Part shown: piece after piece, positions 47,997 through 57,953 of the stretch | Numbering within the stretch: position 1 is the stretch's first letter | Layout of the letters: every line of letters begins with the position of its first letter | Assembly: GCF_000378345.1 (NCBI RefSeq) | Contig: NZ_KB899546.1 | Span: 1-64,000, forward strand | Length of the DNA stretch: 64,000 nucleotides | Reading direction: 5' to 3' | Origin: Hirschia maritima DSM 19733 | GTDB lineage: Bacteria; Pseudomonadota; Alphaproteobacteria; Caulobacterales; Hyphomonadaceae | Notes under the pieces: model-generated | Database searches by the model: none | The model's input: only the letters and a program-made list of their open reading frames with translations | Told to the model about the DNA's origin: nothing | Program-made: the position numbers and the translations under genes

Positions 47997-48856
47997 GTTC
48001 GTCATCCCTCCTCCCCCAAGAAGATGCTCGCGATGCAGCGCTGTTTTTTGTGGTCTGCGCTCTATGTTTCCTTGGTGCTCTGGCAGCTTTGTCCGCTAGA
48101 GCAGCTTATTCTGCCGCCAATGATTGGACGAATGACGTAACTGGACAGATTACCATTCGAATTGAAGGCACGCCCCAACATTTGGAAAAAGCCCTAGAAT
48201 TAACACGAGGCTTTCCAGAAATTGCTTCCGCTCGAGCATTGGAGAAATCGGATGCAGAAGAGTTGTTAAGTCCTTGGCTTGGAAAAAATGGTGTACCCGA
48301 AGGCTTACCGCTACCCAAGATCATCGCAGCAGAAGCTCAACCCAATGCAAAGAATATGGGTGAAAAACTGCAGTCAGCATTCCAACAAAACCGGATCACC
48401 GCAACTGTCGATGATCATGTTGTTTGGTCAGAAGATGTTCGCAGAGCAACGGATTCAGCACGTCTCGTTGCCCTAGTCGCAGTCGCCCTACTAGCAGCAA
48501 CAGCGATTGCAGTGATCGCTTTTGCAACCCACGCCGCATTGCTAGCCCGCAAAGAAATCGTCAACGTACTTCATTTGTGTGGTGCCAAAGACAGTTTCAT
48601 TGCTGGATTATTCGAGCGACGCTTCTTGGGATTAGGCCTCCAAGCAGGCACAGTGGGTGCTGTCCTAGCTTTATGTGCAGCTGCTTTTCTTCTCTACATG
48701 GCGAAACAAAGTGATGGTCAGGTCTGGCTTCTGCCGCAATTATCATTATCCATGGTAGATGGGTTGATTCTGGGACTTACGCCGATAATCGCAGGCCTGT
48801 CTGCTATGTTGGCTGCACGCATCACAGTTATCCGCTCACTCGCAGAACTTGTTTAA
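47993..48856 (+). CDS. ftsX: Cell-division permease-like protein FtsX
   Basis: The 287-residue protein has four membrane helices with a periplasmic extracellular loop after the first (about 40-165) and the C-terminal three-helix FtsX/MacB-like core, including KEIVNVLHLCGAKDSFIAGLFERRF. It couples FtsE ATP hydrolysis to periplasmic cell-wall hydrolase activation. The first loop and overall length are typical. It overlaps ftsE by 4 bases. Confidence 0.92.
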   Translation: MSSSSLLPQEDARDAALFFVVCALCFLGALAALSARAAYSAANDWTNDVTGQITIRIEGTPQHLEKALELTRGFPEIASARALEKSDAEELLSPWLGKNGVPEGLPLPKIIAAEAQPNAKNMGEKLQSAFQQNRITATVDDHVVWSEDVRRATDSARLVALVAVALLAATAIAVIAFATHAALLARKEIVNVLHLCGAKDSFIAGLFERRFLGLGLQAGTVGAVLALCAAAFLLYMAKQSDGQVWLLPQLSLSMVDGLILGLTPIIAGLSAMLAARITVIRSLAELV

Positions 48857-48877
48857 ACTGACCAAATTTATACTTGT

Positions 48878-49471
48878 ATGAAATTTTTGTTTGGAAAAAT
48901 CAGAACAGCAATATGGGCTCTTTGTCTATTTTTCCTATGCGCCGATTTTGTCAGCTTTTCTGGGCGAGCCGCAAAATTCCCAAACGTGACCCCCTCTCAA
49001 GAAAATGTTGACGCAATAGTTGCCTTGACTGGGGGACAAAATCGGATCGCAAACGCAACTGAATTGGCCCAGTCACACAGTCTACCGCTATTCATCTCTG
49101 GTGTGTATCAAGAAGCAACTTCAAATGATGTCGCTAACGCAGCAGGTGTAGATCCAGATTTTTTTAAATGCTGCGCAACTCTCGGCTATCAAGCTCGAAC
49201 GACACATGAAAATGCTTTGGAAGTTGCTCAATGGGCCAAAGAGCAAGACTACTCCAATATGATTATTGTAACTTCAAACTACCACATGGAACGAGCACTA
49301 TTAGAATTTCGATATGCTATGCCAAGCATTGAAATTCATGGTTTTGCCGTTTCATCCCCTGCTATCAATGCAGGAGCTTGGTGGAATGACTCTAAATCTG
49401 CAAAACGTATGTTTGTTGAATGGTCTAAATGGCGCATAAAAAAAATACAGAGCCTCTTCAAAAGCCTCTAG
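48878..49471 (+). CDS. YdcF / DUF218-family protein
   Basis: The 197-residue protein has an N-terminal membrane helix or signal (about 8-28) and a DUF218 domain: DAIVALTGGQNRIANATELAQ, LFISGV, TTHENALEVAQWAKEQDYSNMIIVTSNYHMERALLEF. Family members bind nucleotides or act in envelope polysaccharide metabolism (e.g. SanA, ElyC). It follows ftsX by 21 bp and precedes plsC, so they likely form one operon. The ribosome site is weak. Confidence 0.85.
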   Translation: MKFLFGKIRTAIWALCLFFLCADFVSFSGRAAKFPNVTPSQENVDAIVALTGGQNRIANATELAQSHSLPLFISGVYQEATSNDVANAAGVDPDFFKCCATLGYQARTTHENALEVAQWAKEQDYSNMIIVTSNYHMERALLEFRYAMPSIEIHGFAVSSPAINAGAWWNDSKSAKRMFVEWSKWRIKKIQSLFKSL

Positions 49472-49543
49472 TGCTTGCCATTTTTCCAAAGCCTGAATAA
49501 GTGGTTTACCAGATTGTTCTCAATAGAAAGACGTGCCTTCATT

Positions 49544-50272
49544 ATGATACTTTGGTTACGATCATTTGCTTTTTTCTTATGGCATTATCTTTCTATGGGA
49601 GTATTGGGTGTCATTTTCCTCCCCGCTCTGTTTATGCCGCAATGGGCATCCGTTGCGGGCGCGCGGTCTTGGGCAAAAGCAACGCGTTTTGGATTAAAGT
49701 TTTTCTGCAATATTGAAACTGAAATTCGAGGCTTGGAAAACATGCCTGAGGGCGCTGTCCTTGTGGCATCTAAACATCAGAGTACATATGATATTTTGAT
49801 GCCTTTCGTATATGCCAAGAACCCTGCTTTTGTTCTTAAACGTGAACTATTTTTCTACCCAATTCTGGGATGGTATGGTTGGCGCGCTGACATGATCCCT
49901 ATTGATCGCGGCGGCTATGTTAAAACACTCAAAAAAATGCTCTCCCGTGCCAAACAAGAATCTCAACGTGGACGTCAAATTCTGATTTTCCCCGAAGGTA
50001 CACGTCAAAAGCCCGGAGCTACTCCTGACTATAAAACAGGCGTCTACGCCATGTACAAAGAACTTGAACAGGCGTGTGTGCCGGTGGCTTTAAACACCGG
50101 AACCATATGGCCAAGAGGTAGCTTTCTTCGTCCTGCAGGAAAAATTGTTTTCGATATCCTACCGACAATTGATGCAGGACTTCCCAGAAAAGAATTCATG
50201 AAACAACTGGAAAATGCTATCGAACCTGCCACAAATGCATTGCTGATAGATCCCCAAAAAGAAGCGAGTTAA
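49544..50272 (+). CDS. plsC: 1-acyl-sn-glycerol-3-phosphate acyltransferase
   Basis: The 242-residue membrane acyltransferase makes phosphatidate from lysophosphatidate. It has the catalytic HQSTYD motif (the H-x4-D box), the glycerol-phosphate segment FPEGTR and the IPIDRGG motif. The ATG at 49544 gives a normal PlsC length. An in-frame TTG at 49475 would add 23 residues, including a basic Arg-rich stretch, but lacks a clear ribosome site. It lies in the ftsEX-ydcF run and 3 bp before the DUF2125 gene. Confidence 0.9.
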   Translation: MILWLRSFAFFLWHYLSMGVLGVIFLPALFMPQWASVAGARSWAKATRFGLKFFCNIETEIRGLENMPEGAVLVASKHQSTYDILMPFVYAKNPAFVLKRELFFYPILGWYGWRADMIPIDRGGYVKTLKKMLSRAKQESQRGRQILIFPEGTRQKPGATPDYKTGVYAMYKELEQACVPVALNTGTIWPRGSFLRPAGKIVFDILPTIDAGLPRKEFMKQLENAIEPATNALLIDPQKEAS

Positions 50273-50275
50273 ACT

Positions 50276-51295
50276 ATGTTTTCAAACGATGGGATGCAGA
50301 AGACAACTGGTAAGAAAAAAGCCTATATCACTTTATTTATTGTGATTATTTTAGCCGTAACAGCCTATAGTGCTTATTGGTTCATTGCTTCAAAAGAAGT
50401 AAAAAAAGTTGTCCTAAAGTCAATTGAGGATCAAAGAAAAGTTGGATATCAGGTCGAACATTATCCCATAAAAATTTCGGGGTATCCTTACCGTTTTATT
50501 GTCGACATTGAAAAACCGTCTGTCATAGCGCCTGAAAATCAATGGAGTTGGCAGGCTGAAAAAGTACAACTGGTTATGCAGAGCTATAATTTCAGCCATT
50601 ACATTGGGTTCGCACCTGGCAACCATTCTCTGACAACATCAAAATTGGGCACAATCACAGCGGATACAGATGGGCTCAAAGCTTCTCTAAAACTAAAAAA
50701 AGGCGATGTGAATCAAATTTCCATCGTCGCCAATTCCCTGATTGCAACAGATGAAAACAATCAAACTACAAGATTGGACAAGCCTAATTTGCATATAGCT
50801 CCAATGCCCGAAGATCAAAATGACATGCGAATTTTAGTTGGCTTTGATTTTCTGCAATTACCAACACCTCTTCCAGACGTAGAGTTTTTAGGAACAGATG
50901 TGGGGCCTGTTAGCGCCCCAATTGTTATTAAAAAAGGGATGAAGCTGCCAGATTATGAAGACTTCCCTACGTTTGCTTCCATGGAAAACCCTCAAATCAT
51001 CTCCCCTCTCACGCAGATAAAATGGGGCACGCTGGACCTTAAGCTGAAAACAAAAAAGTTGAGCCTCGATTACAATAACATGCTAAAGGGTGAACTAAGC
51101 CTGCGTCTTGATGATGTCCAAGCACTGGAAAATGCAATGTCCGGATCACCATTGTTTAATGAACAATCGCAAATGGCTTTAATGGCAGCTAAGGCAACCT
51201 TCAATAATGAAGAAACTTTTATGCCCATTCAGTTTTCAGACGGACAGGCTAAATTTTTAAATCAAAAGATTGCTGACTTAGAACCTATCTACTAA
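50276..51295 (+). CDS. DUF2125-family protein
   Basis: The 339-residue protein has one N-terminal membrane helix (about 16-36) and a beta-rich periplasmic domain of the DUF2125 family, function unknown. A typical opening is VGYQVEHYPIKISGYPYRFIVDI. Its place after plsC suggests an envelope role (inference). It ends exactly at the convergent tyrC: the two TAA stops are adjacent (51293-51295 and 51296-51298), with no room for a terminator between them. Confidence 0.82.
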   Translation: MFSNDGMQKTTGKKKAYITLFIVIILAVTAYSAYWFIASKEVKKVVLKSIEDQRKVGYQVEHYPIKISGYPYRFIVDIEKPSVIAPENQWSWQAEKVQLVMQSYNFSHYIGFAPGNHSLTTSKLGTITADTDGLKASLKLKKGDVNQISIVANSLIATDENNQTTRLDKPNLHIAPMPEDQNDMRILVGFDFLQLPTPLPDVEFLGTDVGPVSAPIVIKKGMKLPDYEDFPTFASMENPQIISPLTQIKWGTLDLKLKTKKLSLDYNNMLKGELSLRLDDVQALENAMSGSPLFNEQSQMALMAAKATFNNEETFMPIQFSDGQAKFLNQKIADLEPIY

Positions 51296-52252
51296 TTATT
51301 CAGCTGGACTGTCATCTTCCAAATTACGTCGTCCAAAATTTGGTGCAGCTGTATCTTGTCCAGCTTCAATAATAGACTTGCGAATAGACCGCGCACGCGT
51401 GAACAGATCGAATAACTGATCGCCATCAGACCACCGAATAGCGCGCTGAAGAGCTGCTAAGTCTTCGCTAAAACGACCCAACGTCTCCAAAACAGCTTCT
51501 TTGTTGTTCAAAAACACATCACGCCACATGGTTGGATCTGATGCAGCAATACGGGTAAAGTCCCTGAAACCACCAGCAGAAAACTTTACCACCTCTCCTT
51601 CGGTCACCTGCTCCATATCTTCAGCTGTCACACAAATATTATAAGCGATAAGGTGAGGTAAGTGACTTGTGATAGCCAGAACAAGATCATGACGTTTAGC
51701 TGTCATCAACTCGACAGTTGATCCAAACGCTTCCCAAAATTTGGATAGCTTACTCACATTCTCATTGTATGCTTCATTCTGCCCCTCAAGAGGCGTAAGA
51801 ATACACCAGCGGCCCGAAAACAATTGTGCAAATCCAGCATCAGGGCCTGAATGTTCAGTTCCCGCAATTGGGTGCCCAGCGATAACGTGCACATTCTCAG
51901 GCGCAGCATCTTGCATATCTTTTAGAGCACTAGCTTTTACCGATCCTACGTCCGACAGAATCGCTCCGCGCTTCAAATAAGGTGCCGCAGCTTTAGCCGC
52001 TGTTTCAATCATTCCCACTGGCGTGCACAAGATAACCAGATCAGCACCATCACAGGCCTGCTCTACAGTCTCGCACACATCTCCAAGATTTATCTTGCCT
52101 GCGCGCGCTCTCACATCAGTGTTAGCATCGTATATACGTACTGTTTTAGCTGCTTCACTCACTTGACATGCCCGAGCAATCGAAGAGCCGATAAGACCAG
52201 CTCCTAGAATTGTAACAGTATCAAAAACTGGTGTTTCTACTGGCTCAATCAT
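51296..52252 (-). CDS. tyrC: Prephenate/arogenate dehydrogenase family protein
   Basis: The 318-residue enzyme has the N-terminal NAD(P) motif LGAGLIGSSIARAC, the ILSDVGSVKAS strand and the catalytic HPIAGTEHSGPDAG motif of TyrA/TyrC. It oxidises prephenate or arogenate on the way to tyrosine; which is not decided here. It overlaps hisC by ATGA, a common arrangement in which the HisC-like aminotransferase supplies aromatic amino acids. Confidence 0.9.
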   Translation of the reverse strand: MIEPVETPVFDTVTILGAGLIGSSIARACQVSEAAKTVRIYDANTDVRARAGKINLGDVCETVEQACDGADLVILCTPVGMIETAAKAAAPYLKRGAILSDVGSVKASALKDMQDAAPENVHVIAGHPIAGTEHSGPDAGFAQLFSGRWCILTPLEGQNEAYNENVSKLSKFWEAFGSTVELMTAKRHDLVLAITSHLPHLIAYNICVTAEDMEQVTEGEVVKFSAGGFRDFTRIAASDPTMWRDVFLNNKEAVLETLGRFSEDLAALQRAIRWSDGDQLFDLFTRARSIRKSIIEAGQDTAAPNFGRRNLEDDSPAE

Positions 52253-53352
52253 GACTGCCCCATAAAGGCTTCGAGGTTGGACAGCACCGCATCAATACCT
52301 TCTGCAGAACCCACCGAAATACGCAGACAATGCGGCAGTTTATACGCTGTCATTCCCCGCACAGATACACCATTTGCATCTAGATATTTAGCTGCTTCAG
52401 CCGCAGATTTACCCAATTCTTTTGGAAAACGCGCTAACACAAAATTTGCGACGCTCGGAACTGGATCTAAACCCAATTTTTCTAGACCTAAGGTCAAACG
52501 TTCTCTTTGCACATCATTGTGTTCAATAGATTTATCAATGAAAGCTTGGTCTTGAATAGCCGCAATTCCAGCACGCTGCGCCGTTTCAGACACATTAAAT
52601 GGACCACGTACACGATGTAGCGCATCAATGACGTGAGCAGGCGCATATGCCCAACCGAGACGCAACGCTGCAAGCCCGTATATCTTGGAGAACGTACGTG
52701 TCATTATAACGTTTTCAAATTCAGACACTAGCTCGATACCAGATGCGTAGTCATTTGATTTGACATACTCTGCATACGCGCAATCCAGCACAAGTAATAC
52801 ATTTGATGGCAAACCAGCGTGCAAACGACGCACTTCATCGAATGAAATATATGTACCTGTTGGATTGTTTGGATTCGCAATGAAAACAATCTTTGTTTTA
52901 TCGGTGACGCAGTCCAAAATCGCATCTACATCCGTGTGCAATTGTTTTTCCGGTGCACTAATCGTCACGGTCCCAGACTGCTGCGCTACCAAAGAATAAA
53001 CCAAAAACCCATGCGTAGATTGAACGATCTCATCGCCCTTTTCCAAATAGGCGCGACCCAGCATTTGAAAAATTTCATCCGAACCAGCACCAATGATGAT
53101 GCGTTTGGCATCCAATCCATATCTTTCAGCAATTGCAACTCTTAAAGCTGCTGCATCTCCGTCTGGGTAAGTTTCAAGATTGTGAGAAACATCTTCTACT
53201 GCCTGACGTGCCGCAGGAGATGCACCTAATGGATTTTCATTTGCCGACAGCTTGAAAACCTTTTGTCCAGAAACCGTCGGTGCATGCCCGGGAACGTAGG
53301 GTGATATTTCCATAACTTGCGGCAAGGGCTGAGGACGCGATTTCTGTGTCAT
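52249..53352 (-). CDS. hisC: Histidinol-phosphate / aromatic aminotransferase
   Basis: The 367-residue fold-type I PLP enzyme has the PLP lysine in TRTFSKIYGLAALRLG, the NPNNPTG loop and the C-terminal RISVG. It transaminates imidazole acetol phosphate in histidine synthesis or aromatic keto acids. Its place between chorismate mutase and tyrC points toward tyrosine and phenylalanine work as well. The start MTQKSRP is preferred over one 36 codons upstream, which would overlap the chorismate mutase gene. Confidence 0.9.
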   Translation of the reverse strand: MTQKSRPQPLPQVMEISPYVPGHAPTVSGQKVFKLSANENPLGASPAARQAVEDVSHNLETYPDGDAAALRVAIAERYGLDAKRIIIGAGSDEIFQMLGRAYLEKGDEIVQSTHGFLVYSLVAQQSGTVTISAPEKQLHTDVDAILDCVTDKTKIVFIANPNNPTGTYISFDEVRRLHAGLPSNVLLVLDCAYAEYVKSNDYASGIELVSEFENVIMTRTFSKIYGLAALRLGWAYAPAHVIDALHRVRGPFNVSETAQRAGIAAIQDQAFIDKSIEHNDVQRERLTLGLEKLGLDPVPSVANFVLARFPKELGKSAAEAAKYLDANGVSVRGMTAYKLPHCLRISVGSAEGIDAVLSNLEAFMGQS

Positions 53353-53437
53353 TCTATAGGCTTTCACAACTTGAGTATCATCCCACCTAGCATGAAATGA
53401 TACCTGTCTATTTTCGGGTCTATGGGGGTCATCTACC

Positions 53438-54223
53438 CTATGGGCGAGGCAATACGCCAATAATCTGTAAACCGTCTAACCCAGCCTTACGTGCCTCTTC
53501 AAGTCGAGAATCGTCTTCTGTGATATATCCGGCCAGTTTTATGAGCGCCAATGACCGTACTCTAGAGACCACCTCACCCGGCATTTCCACCATACGCAAG
53601 ATTCGGTTTGCATCATGAATATCATCATGGGCAATAGCATACATGTCATCCGCACCAGATGGAGAGAGCTCTTTTCGGGCTACAATAGCAGTTTCCAATG
53701 GCTGAGCATTTTCACCCGGCAGGTTTGGCCAACCAGATAGAATTTTAAGCCCTGAAAAACGACTTTCATTCATCATGGGCCACCATTGCCCTCCACCAGC
53801 CAGCTCAGGCCAAGGCAAACAAGCAACAACCCCAGCCTCCTCAGCAACGCCTTCCAGCGCCTCTCTAGGGTCCGTGGCCTGCGTTAGATTCGCGGCATAC
53901 CCAAAGAAACCTCTGGCAGCTGCAACAAGCCGCGTAGGATCACCACCTGCATAACGCACTGCTTTTACACCTTGATACACGACACATTCACCTATGAATG
54001 CACGACAGAAACGAGCGACTGAATCAATTGAAACATCTTCAGGTGCCTGCTCTATCAACCGCCTTATCAACGCAGCATCAGCAGCAAGATCAGCCGATAT
54101 TTCATTATCATTGACTTGTTTGGCTTCTTTAAGGGCCGATATAGCCCGCAAACGTCGAATGAACGCTTCATTGAGAGCTTTATCAGCAGATTCAATTTCA
54201 GCTCTAATAAATTCTTCGTTCAT
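53438..54223 (-). CDS. Chorismate mutase domain protein
   Basis: The 261-residue protein starts with an AroQ-type chorismate mutase helix pattern (about residues 1-90: ADKALNEAFIRRLRAISALKEAK, with later IRRLIEQAPED). The C-terminal 170 residues carry no ACT or dehydratase motif that I can identify. It probably makes prephenate for the adjacent hisC and tyrC. It is upstream of hisC by 85 bp on the same strand. Confidence 0.8.
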   Translation of the reverse strand: MNEEFIRAEIESADKALNEAFIRRLRAISALKEAKQVNDNEISADLAADAALIRRLIEQAPEDVSIDSVARFCRAFIGECVVYQGVKAVRYAGGDPTRLVAAARGFFGYAANLTQATDPREALEGVAEEAGVVACLPWPELAGGGQWWPMMNESRFSGLKILSGWPNLPGENAQPLETAIVARKELSPSGADDMYAIAHDDIHDANRILRMVEMPGEVVSRVRSLALIKLAGYITEDDSRLEEARKAGLDGLQIIGVLPRP

Positions 54224-54353
54224 TCCCCAGATCCAACCTCAATTAGCGGTAAACTGGGCGCTAACTTAAACACGCTTGAGCAAATTTCCAACAACGCAAT
54301 TCATAAGCTCTGCTGCAAAGTTAGTTTTAACGAATAATCATTGCTCGAAATAG

Positions 54354-54827
54354 CTATGCAACGGTTTCTTCTGATTGAGAAGTTGGCGCGAAAACTTCCA
54401 AAACTGCGTCAACAGAATGAGCTTTACGCAAATCCTCCCGCAATCTTTCCTGACGCATAATACGAGACACTTTTGCAAGTGCTCTTAAATGATCAACACC
54501 AGATTCTTTTGGTGCCAAAATCAAGAATATCAAATCGCAATCGCGTTCATCAATCGCTTCGAAATCAACAGCTTCTTCAAGGCGCGCAAACGCCCCAATA
54601 GGCTTCTCCAATCCATCAATGCGGGCGTGAGGGATTGCCACCCCTTCGCCCACACCAGTTGAACCAAGACGTTCTCTTTCCATTACCGCGTTAAAAATAT
54701 CGTTTCCATCCAAACCAACTTGTTTGGCCACGATGTCTGATAACTCGGAAATAACGAGCTTTCTGCTTCCCCATTTTGCGCGCGGCGCAATAGTTTCGGG
54801 ACGAAGCAGGTCCAGAACGTCAGTCAT
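54354..54827 (-). CDS. ptsN: Nitrogen-regulatory phosphotransferase EIIA (PtsN)
   Basis: The 157-residue EIIA protein has the phospho-acceptor His67 in GVAIPHARID. It is the end point of the nitrogen PTS, which acts on potassium transport, stress and carbon storage rather than sugar uptake. Position after hpf and rpoN is standard in proteobacteria. Confidence 0.95.
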   Translation of the reverse strand: MTDVLDLLRPETIAPRAKWGSRKLVISELSDIVAKQVGLDGNDIFNAVMERERLGSTGVGEGVAIPHARIDGLEKPIGAFARLEEAVDFEAIDERDCDLIFLILAPKESGVDHLRALAKVSRIMRQERLREDLRKAHSVDAVLEVFAPTSQSEETVA

Positions 54828-54886
54828 AAAGTATAATTCTCGTCAATTACTATCGAAATACATAGCCGATTGGCTACCAGATATCC

Positions 54887-55462
54887 CTAAGCGTCTCCGG
54901 GATCAACCCACCCTACATTTCCATCTGGACGACGAAATACCATGTTTAAAGATCCATGAGATGCATTTCTAAACATTATTGCCGGGGAATCAGTCAATTC
55001 CAGTTGCATAACTGCCATAGAAACAGTCATGGTTTTAAGTTTAGTATCTGTTTCTGCGATAATGGCAGGCGCATTTCCAAGTTCAGCTGTGTCATCAACT
55101 TCGTCATCCTGAGAAGCAATAACACGCTCCATCACAGCCTCAGCAGGCAAAGAATCCTTATTATTCCTGTGATGATCTTTTAGTCGCCTGTGATACCGAC
55201 GAACGCGTTTTTCAATTTTTTCTAGAGCGGCTTCAAAAGCGATGTGCGCATCAGCACCCTCACCGTGAGCCTGCAATGTAACACCGGAGGGTAAGTGCAC
55301 AGAACAATCGACCTCAAAATCACGGCTTGGCTTTGATACAAACACAGCAGCTTCACCAGCACGGTCGAAATATTTTGATACGCTTCCTTCAATACCAGAT
55401 GTAATATGCTCTTTCAGAGCATCACCCAAGTTGATTTGTTTTCCAGCGATTTCAATTTGCAT
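54887..55462 (-). CDS. hpf: Ribosome hibernation promoting factor, long form
   Basis: The 191-residue protein has the N-terminal S30AE/YfiA domain (MQIEIAGKQINLGDALKEHI...IEKRVRRYHRRLKDHH) and a C-terminal dimerisation domain (ending MFRNASHGSLNMVFRRPDGNVGWVDPG). Long HPF makes 100S ribosome dimers in stationary phase. The ATG at 55462 has GGAGA; the upstream in-frame ATG is not supported. A 59-bp gap leads to ptsN. Confidence 0.94.
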   Translation of the reverse strand: MQIEIAGKQINLGDALKEHITSGIEGSVSKYFDRAGEAAVFVSKPSRDFEVDCSVHLPSGVTLQAHGEGADAHIAFEAALEKIEKRVRRYHRRLKDHHRNNKDSLPAEAVMERVIASQDDEVDDTAELGNAPAIIAETDTKLKTMTVSMAVMQLELTDSPAIMFRNASHGSLNMVFRRPDGNVGWVDPGDA

Positions 55463-55597
55463 GTAGGGTCTCCAATTATGAGAAAAACAAGTCTGACGAG
55501 AACCGTCAGACACCCCTGAGGCTGAAAGCCATCATGCGCCGCGACAAATCTACGGCGAAGACGGCCAGACCCGTCTCAGTTCAATCAGTGAAGCACA

Positions 55598-57109
55598 TTA
55601 TGCCGAGCGGGCCAAGGCCCTACGACGCTCAACTGATGAGGGAATTCGCAAAGATTCCCGATATTTAGCAACTGTACGTCTTGCAATGTCGATTCCATGC
55701 GCGCGTAGACGTTCAACTATCTGATCATCTGATAAAACAGCATCCGGTGCTTCGTCATCGATCATGGATTTGATACGATATCGAACAGCTTCTGCCGAAT
55801 GTGCTTCGCCACCACGAAGGGCTGGAATTGAAGCTGAAAAGAAGTATTTTAGCTCAAATACACCGCGCGGTGTAGACATAAATTTATTTGATGTAACACG
55901 AGAAATTGTGGACTCGTGCATATCGACAGCATCAGCAACTGCTTTTAGATTCAATGGTCTAAGCGCCTGAACACCACGTACAAAGAAACCATCTTGTTGA
56001 CGAATAATCTCTTGTGACACTTTCAATATGGTACGCGCACGTTGATCAAGACTTTTGATCAACCAGTTCGCACTCGCATGACATTCTGAGACAAACTCTT
56101 TCTCGTCTTCGGTCCGTGTCACATTAGACACTTCAGCATAATAGGACCGATCAAGCAGGACTTTCGGTAAAGTGTCCGAATTTAACTCAACCGCAAACAT
56201 ACCATTTGCAAGTTCACGTACAAAAACATCTGGTACAACTGTCGGGGCGGCATCACCTGCATATCCCGCAGCGGGGCGCGGCGATAAAGCGCGTAATTCG
56301 GAAAGCATTTCTGATAAATCTTCACGATCAACACCGCAAACTTCAGCTAGCGCTTTTAAATTTCCTTTTGCCACCAATTGTAGGTTTTCAATCATCGCTC
56401 CCATAGCTGGGTCAAAGCGATTTTTTTCCTTCAATTGCAGAATCAAACAATCTTCTAAACTTCGAGCAAAAACACCCGTCGGCTCAAAACCCTGACAAAC
56501 ACCAAGTACACGTTCGATGTGCTCAACATCTGTTCCTAATACTTGTGCAATTTCAGTTGGATCAGTCCGCATGTATCCAACTTCATCCAATTCATCGATC
56601 AAACGTTGTGCAACAAATTGATCAACACTGGATATACCAGACATTTTCAACTGATCTTCTAGGTGCGAGCGCAGTGTGACTTCTTCGCAAAGATTGCTTT
56701 CAAAATCATAATCATCACCAAAGCTACTACCGCCGCCTTTTCCCGTTCCAGACCAATCCATGGAAGATGATGGACCGCTTAGTGATGCACTTCCAGCTTC
56801 ACTGCGAATTTGCTCTGACGGACTGTCAGCTTCATAAGCATCTTCTTTGGGCGCGTCTAAATTGTTCTGAGCTTCACCCGCACCTAAATCCAACTCACTG
56901 GCTGATGTTGATTCAGATGCTTCTGTTTTTGGCATCGCATCTTCTGAACCATCGCTCTTTGTGATTAGCGGGTTTTTTTCAATCTCTGCTTCGACATACT
57001 CGGCGAGTTCGATATTTGATAATTGCAGCAATTTGATTGCTTGCTGCAATTGAGGTGTCATGACCAATGATTGGCCCTGACGCATTTGCAAACGTTGTGA
57101 AATCGCCAT
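55598..57109 (-). CDS. rpoN: RNA polymerase sigma-54 factor
   Basis: The 503-residue protein has the Gln/Leu-rich activator region (QSLVMTPQLQQAIKLLQLSNIELAEYVE), a long acidic linker, the core-binding part and the C-terminal RpoN box (ARRTVAKYRE), which reads the -24 element. It serves enhancer-dependent promoters. Placed 10 bp before lptB (upstream in transcription) and 135 bp before hpf. Confidence 0.97.
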   Translation of the reverse strand: MAISQRLQMRQGQSLVMTPQLQQAIKLLQLSNIELAEYVEAEIEKNPLITKSDGSEDAMPKTEASESTSASELDLGAGEAQNNLDAPKEDAYEADSPSEQIRSEAGSASLSGPSSSMDWSGTGKGGGSSFGDDYDFESNLCEEVTLRSHLEDQLKMSGISSVDQFVAQRLIDELDEVGYMRTDPTEIAQVLGTDVEHIERVLGVCQGFEPTGVFARSLEDCLILQLKEKNRFDPAMGAMIENLQLVAKGNLKALAEVCGVDREDLSEMLSELRALSPRPAAGYAGDAAPTVVPDVFVRELANGMFAVELNSDTLPKVLLDRSYYAEVSNVTRTEDEKEFVSECHASANWLIKSLDQRARTILKVSQEIIRQQDGFFVRGVQALRPLNLKAVADAVDMHESTISRVTSNKFMSTPRGVFELKYFFSASIPALRGGEAHSAEAVRYRIKSMIDDEAPDAVLSDDQIVERLRAHGIDIARRTVAKYRESLRIPSSVERRRALARSA

Positions 57110-57118
57110 ACGCGCCTC

Positions 57119-57889
57119 CTAGGCCGCGAACCGATCCCCAAGATAGACCCGTCGCACATCTTCGTTGGCTAGAATTTCTTCTGGCTGTCCTTCAAAGAGT
57201 ACTTCACCTTCATAAATAATGGAGGCGCGGTCAACAATATCAAGCATTTCGCGTACTTGGTGATCAGTAATCAACACGCCTAAACCGCGTTGTTTTAAAT
57301 ACCGTACCAAATCTGAAATATCAGACACCGCTAACGGGTCGATCCCAGCGAAGGGTTCGTCCAACAAAATAAAACTTGGCCGGGAAGCGAGCGCCCTTGC
57401 AATCTCAACACGGCGACGTTCACCACCGGAAAGAGAATTAGCACTCTGATCTCTAAGATGAGAGACATTCAATTCATCCATCAACGATTCCACCAATTCC
57501 TGGCGTTTGTCTTTGGATTTTTCAGTCAACTCAGCAACACTCATGATGTTTTGTTCAACAGTCATACCTCGGAAAATAGAATTTTCCTGGGGCAGGTAAC
57601 CGACGCCAAGACGTGCACGTTGATACATAGGCAACGCAGTCACATCCTCTCCATCAATTTCCACTCGTCCGTTGTCCACAGCAATGAGTCCCATAATCAT
57701 ATAGAAACAGGTGGTTTTACCCGCCCCGTTCGGCCCTAACAGTCCGACTATTTCACCGCGCTGAAGAGAAAGAGAAACGTCTTTAACAACACTCCGTCCT
57801 TTAAAGGACTTCGCAATGTTTAGTGCCTGAAGGCCACCCCCGCCTTCTTCCCCATCAGTATTCGATTGAATAATCGTCTGTTCGGTCAT
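57119..57889 (-). CDS. lptB: LPS export ATPase LptB
   Basis: The 256-residue ATPase has Walker A GPNGAGKTT, signature LSGGERRR, Walker B FILLDEPFAGIDP and the LptB-type ending (ILANEDVRRVYLGDRF). It drives LPS extraction by LptFG. The N-terminus has an extra acidic stretch. In the lptC-lptA-lptB-rpoN order. Confidence 0.96.
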   Translation of the reverse strand: MTEQTIIQSNTDGEEGGGGLQALNIAKSFKGRSVVKDVSLSLQRGEIVGLLGPNGAGKTTCFYMIMGLIAVDNGRVEIDGEDVTALPMYQRARLGVGYLPQENSIFRGMTVEQNIMSVAELTEKSKDKRQELVESLMDELNVSHLRDQSANSLSGGERRRVEIARALASRPSFILLDEPFAGIDPLAVSDISDLVRYLKQRGLGVLITDHQVREMLDIVDRASIIYEGEVLFEGQPEEILANEDVRRVYLGDRFAA

Positions 57890-57953
57890 TAGAACTCAAC
57901 ACCATTAAAATCAGGTTAGAACTTGCCTACAAATCTTTGTAGACATCATTAAT

